DNA of 18,001 nt, from the NCBI GenBank assembly GCA_030152505.1, contig JASLJO010000176.1:1-18001 (forward strand). Reading direction: 5' to 3'. Below the pieces are notes generated by a model. It saw only the letters and a list, made by a program, of their open reading frames with translations. It had not been told where the DNA came from and did no database searches. Positions 13,196 through 18,001 of the stretch are shown in pieces. The translations under genes and the position numbers were made by a program. The DNA comes from Solirubrobacterales bacterium. GTDB lineage: Bacteria > Actinomycetota > Thermoleophilia > Solirubrobacterales > 70-9. The first letter of the stretch is position 1. Each line of letters starts with the position of its first letter.

Positions 13196-14610
13196 GCCTC
13201 TCCGAGAGCCTTGACGCCTCGCCGCTGGTCGGTCTCGCCCGGCGGGCGCTGCGCGACGTGGGCGACGTCTGGATCGCCGGTGGCGCCGTGCGCGATGCGG
13301 TGCTCGGGCGTCAGGTAACCGATCTCGATCTGGCCGTCGGAGGCGATCCCGAAGGGGTGACCAAGCGGATCGCCGAAGCCGGCGACGGACACGCCTTCGA
13401 GCTCTCGGCAGAGTTCGCCACCTGGCGGGCCGTCGCCCGCGATCGCTCCTGGCAGGTGGACTCCACGGCGCTGCGCGGCGCGACGATCGAGGCCGACCTG
13501 GCGGCACGCGACTTCACTCTCGGCGCGATCGCCGTCCCGCTCTCCGGCGGCGAGCCAGTCGATCCATTCGATGGCATCGGCGACCTCGGGCGTCGCCGGT
13601 TGCGCGTGGTCGGCGAGAACAGCTTCCGCGACGATCCGCTGCGCCTGCTGCGCGCCGCTCGCCTTGCCGTCGACCTCGGTTTCGAGGTCGATCCCGAGAC
13701 GACCGCGCTGGCACGGTCGCAGGCCGCGATGGCCGCCGAGCCGGCGGGAGAGCGTCAGCTCGCCGAGCTGCGCCGGCTGCTCGGCGGCCCCGACCCGCTG
13801 CGCGGACTCGGGCTTCTCGATCAGCTCGGCCTCACGGCTGTGGTTTTGCCGGAGGTCGACGCTCTGCGCGGGGTCGAGCAGGGCCCCAACCACCACCTCG
13901 ACGTGCTCGGTCATACCCTCGCCGTGCTCGAGCGCACGCTCGAGGTCGAGGATGACCTGGAGCGCTTCGCCGGCGAGCGGGCCGAGGAAGCGCGCGAGCT
14001 GCTCGCCGAGCCGCTCGCCGACGAGATGAGCCGCGGCACTGCGCTTCGCTTTGGCGCCCTCCTGCACGACATCGCCAAGCCGGCGACGCGCGCCGAGGGC
14101 GATGGCTACGTCACCTTCGTCGGCCACGACAGCGTCGGCGCCGAGGTCATCGGCCGGATCTGCCGGCGCCTGCGCGCCAGCGGCAAGCTCACCCACCACC
14201 TGCAGGCGCTCACTCTGCACCACCTGCGGCTCGGCTTCCTCGTCCACGAGGCGCCGCTGCCGCCACGGCGGGTGCACGAATACCTGCGGGCGACCCAGCC
14301 GGTGGCCGCCGACGTCACCCTGCTGACGGTCGCCGACAGGCTCTCGGCCCGCGGCGGCGGCCCCTTCGCCACCGAGGAGGCGATCGAGGCTCACCTCGAC
14401 CTCGCCCGCCAGATGCTCGCCGCGGCGCTCGACTGGCACCGCGACGGCCCCCCGGTGCCGCTGCTGCGCGGTGACGAGCTGGCCGCGGAGCTGGGAATCT
14501 CACCCGGTCCGGAGCTGGGCGACCTGCTGGCGGAGCTCGAGGCCGCTCAGTACGCGGGCGAGGTGGCCGACCGTCAAGCCGCGATCGAGTACCTGCGCCG
14601 TAAAAGGTGA
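13192..14610 (+). CDS. cca: CCA-adding-type tRNA nucleotidyltransferase with HD domain
   Basis: A 472-residue class II polymerase-beta-like nucleotidyltransferase, most likely the enzyme that builds or repairs tRNA 3' CCA ends. The head domain has GGAVRDAVLGR (30-40) and the metal-binding pair Asp44/Asp46 in TDLDLAV. These are followed by ARDFTLGAIA and the RNA-binding DPLRLLRAARLAVDLGF segment (148-164). A C-terminal HD phosphohydrolase domain contains HHLDVLGHTL (234-243) and LLHDIAKP (290-297). Such HD domains in bacterial CCA enzymes can carry phosphodiesterase or phosphatase activity. It starts at GTG 13192 overlapping the alr stop. A poly(A) polymerase of the same family cannot be excluded from sequence alone, though the HD fusion favours CCA addition. 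Confidence 0.9.
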   Translation: MSLSESLDASPLVGLARRALRDVGDVWIAGGAVRDAVLGRQVTDLDLAVGGDPEGVTKRIAEAGDGHAFELSAEFATWRAVARDRSWQVDSTALRGATIEADLAARDFTLGAIAVPLSGGEPVDPFDGIGDLGRRRLRVVGENSFRDDPLRLLRAARLAVDLGFEVDPETTALARSQAAMAAEPAGERQLAELRRLLGGPDPLRGLGLLDQLGLTAVVLPEVDALRGVEQGPNHHLDVLGHTLAVLERTLEVEDDLERFAGERAEEARELLAEPLADEMSRGTALRFGALLHDIAKPATRAEGDGYVTFVGHDSVGAEVIGRICRRLRASGKLTHHLQALTLHHLRLGFLVHEAPLPPRRVHEYLRATQPVAADVTLLTVADRLSARGGGPFATEEAIEAHLDLARQMLAAALDWHRDGPPVPLLRGDELAAELGISPGPELGDLLAELEAAQYAGEVADRQAAIEYLRRKR

Positions 14611-14633
14611 AGCGCGACTGTCATCTCTTCAGA

Positions 14634-14639
14634 TACGCT
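14634..14639 (+). promoter_or_regulatory. Candidate -10 box for a leaderless infA transcript
   Basis: TACGCT (TAnnnT) ends eight bases before the infA ATG, inside the 37-bp gap after the cca stop. No Shine-Dalgarno sequence is visible in that gap. A transcript starting at the ATG would be leaderless, a common arrangement in actinobacteria. No good -35 hexamer is seen. Confidence 0.3.
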
Positions 14640-14647
14640 GCCGCCGC

Positions 14648-14866
14648 ATGGGCAAAGAGGAGAAGATCGAGATGGAGGGCGAGATCACCGAGGCCCTCCC
14701 CAACACGATGTTCCGGGTCAAACTCGACAACGGGCACGATGTGCTCGGCCACATCTCGGGCAAGATGCGCCGCCACTACATCCGAATCCTCCCGGGCGAC
14801 CGCGTCAAGATCGAGTTATCACCGTATGACCTCGACCGAGGTCGGATCACCTACCGCTATAAATAG
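14648..14866 (+). CDS. infA: Translation initiation factor IF-1
   Basis: IF-1 binds the A site of the 30S subunit and helps form the initiation complex. The 72-residue product is a single S1-like OB fold, with the family's conserved run EALPNTMFRVKLDNGHDVLG, then HISGKMRRHYIRILPGDRV and ELSPYDLDRGRITYRYK to the end. The start is ATG 14648 (MGKEEKIEMEGEI). The same frame is open upstream through the cca end, but that is not family sequence. infA usually sits in the rpmJ-rpsM-rpsK-rpsD-rpoA cluster; here it stands alone after cca, so it is either a relocated single copy or a second paralogue. Its last ten bases overlap the 3' end of the converging glycosidase gene. Confidence 0.96.
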   Translation: MGKEEKIEMEGEITEALPNTMFRVKLDNGHDVLGHISGKMRRHYIRILPGDRVKIELSPYDLDRGRITYRYK

Positions 14867-16080
14867 CTTCGCTCCGCGGCCGGATCTGGATCGGCAAGCT
14901 CGGCTATGAGGGCCGACCAGGCGAAGTCCCTTGCGCCCAGCCCTTTCCCGTTGCGCGGGTCGTAGTACTCGCGCAGGCCTTCGCGCTCCACTGCGCCGAT
15001 CAGGCCGGCGGCCATGCGCTCGGCCTCGTCGCGGTAGCCCAAGCGGCGCAGGCCGAGCCAGCAGAGCCAGGCCGTGTTGACCCAGGTCGGGCCGCGCCAG
15101 TAGCGGCGGATCGGGCCGCGGCCGCCCCCGGGTTCGTAGCTGGGCTCGCAGGCGGCGACCGAGGGGGGCGCCACGGGGGTGAGGAACTCGCGCGCGTCGA
15201 GCAGGTGCTCCTCGACCAAGCGGCGGCCGATCGCCTCGGGCAGGTCGGGCAGCGCCAGTGGCACGAGCGCCGCGCAGGTGACCACGCCCGGCCGCGTGCC
15301 GCCCGGCTGGACCTCGTCGAGGAAGAGGCCGCTGCGCTCGTCCCAGAGCCGATCGACCAGAGCCGGCGTGGCCGACGGACGCCCCAGCGCCTGCAGCGAG
15401 AGTGACCAGAGCACGTTGACGAGCACCTCGCAGAGGACCGGGCCGCCGTCGTCGCGGATGCGGCGGGCGCCGAAACCGCGCCGCCGGTTGGCGGCGACGA
15501 GGAATGGGAATCCGAGGCGGCCGTTTGCGCGCCACCCCCAGACCGGGTCGAACTTGGGCGAGGCGTCGAGACCCGACTCGTCGGGTTGCACGATCCAGAG
15601 CAGGCCGTCGCCGTCGAGGTCGCGGGTGCGCGCGAGCCAGTCCATCTGTGCGCCGATCCTGGGTTCCTCAGCCGGGTCGCCGACGGCGATCCGCCAGGCC
15701 CAGGCGAGCAGCGGCGGCTGGATCGTCTCGGTCTGGAACGAGTCGCGCGAAGCGACGTTGTAGAAGGCGTAGCGGCGGAGGGACACCTGGCGGTCCCAGA
15801 AGATCGTGTGGCCGATGAAGCCGTCGGCCCGTTGCGCCGCCAGCAGGGTCTCGAGCTCCCTGCGGGCGCGCTCGCGCTCGAAGCGCCGCCAGCAGATCGC
15901 GGCGAAGCAGGAGTCCCAGTACCACTGCCACGGATAGCGCCCCGGGCTCGGCCGCGTGTAGGCGAAGCGGGTTCCCTCGCGCGAGCCCTCGATCCAGTTA
16001 CCCCGCAGCACCTCCTCGACGGCCGATGGGCCGGAAAGGGGAGCCGGAGTCCGCTTTTCGGCCCGTCGGCGGGGGTTCAC
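14857..16080 (-). CDS. GH63-like glycosidase (glucosyl/mannosylglycerate hydrolase or trehalase type)
   Basis: A 407-residue (alpha/alpha)6-barrel glycosidase resembling GH63 proteins of the mannosylglycerate/glucosylglycerate hydrolase group. Family-like segments are RYPWQWYWDSCFA (49-60), ESGLDASPKFD (168-178, where Asp172 fits the general acid), YWRGPTWVNTAW (327-338) and REYYDPRNGKGLGARDFAW (370-388, Glu371 a candidate catalytic base). No signal peptide is seen, so a cytoplasmic role in compatible-solute or storage-sugar breakdown is likely; the substrate is not decided by sequence. The GTG start at 16080 overlaps the stop of the preceding ABC permease (GTGA). Residues 4-20 are encoded by the second palindromic element, just before the first family-like block (VEEVLRGN). 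A GTG at the V of that block is an alternative start but sits directly against its purine-rich site. Confidence 0.85.
   Translation of the reverse strand: MNPRRRAEKRTPAPLSGPSAVEEVLRGNWIEGSREGTRFAYTRPSPGRYPWQWYWDSCFAAICWRRFERERARRELETLLAAQRADGFIGHTIFWDRQVSLRRYAFYNVASRDSFQTETIQPPLLAWAWRIAVGDPAEEPRIGAQMDWLARTRDLDGDGLLWIVQPDESGLDASPKFDPVWGWRANGRLGFPFLVAANRRRGFGARRIRDDGGPVLCEVLVNVLWSLSLQALGRPSATPALVDRLWDERSGLFLDEVQPGGTRPGVVTCAALVPLALPDLPEAIGRRLVEEHLLDAREFLTPVAPPSVAACEPSYEPGGGRGPIRRYWRGPTWVNTAWLCWLGLRRLGYRDEAERMAAGLIGAVEREGLREYYDPRNGKGLGARDFAWSALIAELADPDPAAERSYL
16022..16070. repeat. 49-bp palindromic element, copy 2
   Basis: Same 49-base length and ends (GCCGATGGGCC ... TCGGC) as the element at 1307-1355, with 5 differences. 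These fall mainly on one arm and the centre, so the inverted repeat is now imperfect. It lies within the first 20 codons of the glycosidase gene, seven bases after the TGA stop of the upstream ABC permease. It is translated in a different frame from copy 1. No T-run follows, so I do not call it a terminator. Confidence 0.88.
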
Positions 16081-16868
16081 GTGCCGGTGCGGCGCATTTC
16101 GCGCAGGGCGAGCGTGCCGAGGACGGCGAGGAGGCCGGCGAGGGCGAGGATGCCGGGCCAGGTATCGGCCCAGGTGACGCCGCCGACGAATCCCTGGCGC
16201 GCCGCTTCGATCACCTGAGTGACCGGGTTGACGCGGGCGATCTTCTCGAGCCAGCCCTGCAGCAGCGCCAGCGGAGCGTAGGCGGTGGTGGTCAGGATCA
16301 ACGCCATCATCCCCGCCTGCATCAGCGGCGCCGCCGACTGGCTCTTGAAACGCAATGCCAGCATCGAGCCCCAGCAGGCGGCGACAGCGGCCATCGCCGC
16401 GACCATGAGGTAGGTGACGAGCAGGCCGTCGATGCCAGGCCAGCCGGCGCCCAACGCCAGGGCGATCGCCAGGACGAAGGTGGCCGGGATCAGCGCCCGG
16501 GCGCTGGCGGCGAGCACCGTGCCGGCGAGCAGGACCCAGCGGGGTGCGGGGGAGACGAGCAGGCGATCGAGCCAGCCCTGCTCGATGTCGCGGGCGAGGT
16601 TGACCCCCGCGGCGGCGCCGGTGAAGCCGGCCCCCTGGAGCATGCTGACCGGGACGATGAAGCTCTCATACGTCCCGGTTTCGAAGCCTTCCAGCTGGGT
16701 CAGCGCTCCGAAGACGCCGTTGAGGCCGAGGAAGAAGATCGTCGGCGCCAACACACCGGGGATCGCCGCTCCCGGCACCCGCAGCAGCTCGTTCTTGGCC
16801 CGGGCCATCAGCGCTCCGATCGTCGCCAGGTTGGCGCGCCAGGCCGGGATCGCCGCGGTCGCCTCCAT
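16077..16868 (-). CDS. ABC-2 type permease (second subunit)
   Basis: A 263-residue membrane subunit of a DrrB-like ABC-2 exporter. After a short cytoplasmic N-terminus (about residues 1-30) it shows about six hydrophobic segments: roughly 33-52, 68-87, 118-140, 145-170, 180-200 and 233-252. The EQGWLDRLLVSPAPRW segment (about 94-109) is the cytoplasmic loop typical of this family (compare E-GT-ERL-V-P). The ATG at 16868 overlaps the TGA of the first permease by one base (TGATG), and its own stop overlaps the glycosidase GTG (GTGA), so all are translationally linked. The frame is open further upstream, but that is antisense-quality sequence overlapping the first permease. Substrate is unknown; drugs, lipids or glycans are usual for the family. 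Confidence 0.92.
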   Translation of the reverse strand: MEATAAIPAWRANLATIGALMARAKNELLRVPGAAIPGVLAPTIFFLGLNGVFGALTQLEGFETGTYESFIVPVSMLQGAGFTGAAAGVNLARDIEQGWLDRLLVSPAPRWVLLAGTVLAASARALIPATFVLAIALALGAGWPGIDGLLVTYLMVAAMAAVAACWGSMLALRFKSQSAAPLMQAGMMALILTTTAYAPLALLQGWLEKIARVNPVTQVIEAARQGFVGGVTWADTWPGILALAGLLAVLGTLALREMRRTGT

Positions 16869-17653
16869 CAGCCCACCCTCAATCGGTGGCGCAGTGCGCG
16901 TGCGCTGAGCACCAGGCCGAGGACGACGATTCCCGCGATCGCCAGCAGCGCGTCGGCCGTGTCGGTGGCGTCGATGCCGGAGATGATCGGCTCGCGCACG
17001 CCTTCGACGATGAAGCTGAGCGGGTTGTATTCGGCGATCGTCCGCGCCGGCTCGATCATCAGATCGACCGGGAAGAAGGCCGAGGAGATGAAGAGAACGA
17101 CGAGGACCAGCGGAAAGAGGCCCTGGACGACGCTGGCGCTGCCGGTGCGCAGGGCGATCGCGGCGCCGATCCCGCCGACCGCCATCGCGGTCGCCGTGAC
17201 CAGGAAGATCGCCAGCAGCGCTCCCGGTACGCCACCCTCGATCACGGCGCCGAAGACCAACCCGATGGCGAGGAACCAGAGCGAGGCGAAGAGGCCCAGC
17301 GCGGCGGTGCCGGCGAGCCGGCCGAGGACGATCGTGTAGCGCGAGATCGGCGCCGCGAAGAGGCGGTCGGTGAAGCCCATCTCGATGTCGACGGCCAGCG
17401 CGATGCCGCCGCTGTTGCCGGCCAGCATCAGCGACTGCATCATCGCCCCGGCGAGCATGAACTGGAGGAAGCTCTGTACCGGCGGGAACCCGGGCAGGTT
17501 CACGGCGCTGCCGGCGCCGCCGGTCTGGATCGCCAAGAGGATGGTCGGGAAGACGACGATCGGCGCCATCAATTGCGGCCGGCGGAAGGTCTGGCGGATC
17601 GAGCGCAGGCCGAGCGCCCTGACGACCCGCAGGTTCGTCGCCAGATCGCTCAA
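16868..17653 (-). CDS. ABC-2 type permease (first subunit)
   Basis: A 261-residue membrane subunit of the same exporter, starting at TTG 17653 (MSDLATNLRVVRALGLRSIR) with the start overlapping the ATPase stop (TTGA). It carries about six membrane segments (about residues 29-46, 61-80, 105-130, 137-160, 170-190 and 235-252). It has the characteristic loop VDIEMGFTDRLFAAPISRYT (88-107) and the C-terminal AEYNPLSFIVEGVREPI motif typical of ABC-2 (DrrB/NodJ-like) permeases. It and the downstream permease resemble each other in layout and probably form a heterodimer with the ATPase encoded at the window's right end. No substrate can be named from sequence. Confidence 0.93.
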   Translation of the reverse strand: MSDLATNLRVVRALGLRSIRQTFRRPQLMAPIVVFPTILLAIQTGGAGSAVNLPGFPPVQSFLQFMLAGAMMQSLMLAGNSGGIALAVDIEMGFTDRLFAAPISRYTIVLGRLAGTAALGLFASLWFLAIGLVFGAVIEGGVPGALLAIFLVTATAMAVGGIGAAIALRTGSASVVQGLFPLVLVVLFISSAFFPVDLMIEPARTIAEYNPLSFIVEGVREPIISGIDATDTADALLAIAGIVVLGLVLSARALRHRLRVG

Positions 17654-18001
17654 GCTGGAACCGCCTCCTCGTCGCTCTCATCCTCGTCTTGGGCGAGGTG
17701 ATAGCCGGTCTTGGCGACGAAGACGTCGTCGAGGCTGGGGTGGACCAGCTCCAGCGAGCCGACCTCGATGCCGGCCTCGTCGAGCGCGCGCACGACCCGG
17801 GGGATGTCGCCGGCACCGTTCTCCACCTCGACCAGGACGGTCCTGGCGTCGACCGGCGGCAGCAGTGGTCCGATATGGCCGCAGATCTCCTCCGCCTCGG
17901 CGATCGATCCCTCCTCCAATTGCAGGCGGATATGGGGGTTGCCGATCTCTTCCTTGAGTGAGGACGGCGTGCCTTCGGCGACGATCCTGCCGCTGTCGAT
18001 G
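17650..18001 (-). CDS. ABC transporter ATPase, C-terminal part
   Basis: The last 117 codons of a DrrA-type ATPase are visible; the gene begins beyond the right edge. The fragment starts in the end of the nucleotide-binding domain (IDSGRIVAEGTPSSLKEEIG, the strand after the H-loop in this family). It continues into the C-terminal DUF4162-like domain (VLVEVENGAGDIPRVVRALD, then LELVHPSLDDVFVAKTGYHL). It ends in an acidic tail (QDEDESDEEAVPA). The Walker A, signature and Walker B motifs lie outside the window and could not be checked. Its stop overlaps the TTG start of the first permease. The tight overlaps through both permeases to the glycosidase mark one four-gene operon, with any promoter outside the window. 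Confidence 0.93.
   Translation of the reverse strand, partial: IDSGRIVAEGTPSSLKEEIGNPHIRLQLEEGSIAEAEEICGHIGPLLPPVDARTVLVEVENGAGDIPRVVRALDEAGIEVGSLELVHPSLDDVFVAKTGYHLAQDEDESDEEAVPA

Noticed and set aside
11663..13507. 614-codon minus-strand frame opposite the CBS gene and alr
   Set aside because: It spans the boundaries of three well-defined plus-strand genes and looks like an antisense shadow caused by GC-ending codons.
16026..17339. 437-codon plus-strand frame opposite the ABC permeases, beginning in the palindrome
   Set aside because: The start shares MGRKGEP with a short frame at copy 1, which first suggested a gene carried by the element. The similarity ends with the palindrome, and the remainder is antisense to clear permease genes.

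Overview
The window is about 18 kb of very GC-rich, densely packed chromosomal DNA. Gene content and order are actinobacterial: rplM-rpsI-glmM-glmS-nnr-alr, a DrrA/DrrB-type ABC operon, frequent GTG/TTG starts and stop/start overlaps such as GTGA. A deep-branching actinobacterium such as a member of the Thermoleophilia is my best guess; this is inference, since no rRNA or other direct marker is present. I see no tRNA, rRNA, CRISPR array, transposase, phage gene or recognisable defence system, and no gene-free stretch longer than 300 bases.

Layout. Bases 1-693 hold the 3' end of guaA. Bases 734-1567 encode an unrecognised membrane protein whose frame contains a perfect 49-bp palindrome. It converges on, and overlaps by 75 bp, a minus-strand Fur-family regulator plus ZIP metal transporter pair (2651-1493) preceded by a Fur/Zur-like operator. 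Also on the minus strand is a secreted M23 (LytM) peptidase (3640-2690). Its 5' leader reads as a c-di-AMP (ydaO/yuaA) riboswitch (3803-3658), the best non-coding feature in the window. Diverging from it is a long plus-strand block: rplM, rpsI (with a large acidic N-terminal extension), glmM, glmS, a DUF3352-type lipoprotein, nnr, a CBS-pair protein, alr, a CCA-adding-type nucleotidyltransferase and a stand-alone infA (3907-14866). The right end is a minus-strand operon: ABC ATPase (cut by the window edge), two ABC-2 permeases and a GH63-like glycosidase. A second, diverged copy of the 49-bp palindrome lies inside the first codons of the glycosidase.

How the genes fit together. The central block joins ribosome assembly (L13, S9) and initiation (IF-1) to cell-wall precursor supply: GlmS and GlmM lead toward UDP-GlcNAc, and Alr makes D-alanine. 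NAD(P)HX repair and tRNA 3'-end formation are added. Peptidoglycan hydrolysis by the divergent M23 enzyme appears to be under c-di-AMP control, so wall synthesis and wall remodelling flank one 266-bp regulatory region. The Fur/ZIP pair looks like a small self-regulated metal-uptake module. The most unusual signals are the palindromic element embedded in two coding regions, the S9 extension, and the strong GAA bias of the DUF3352 gene among GAG-using neighbours.
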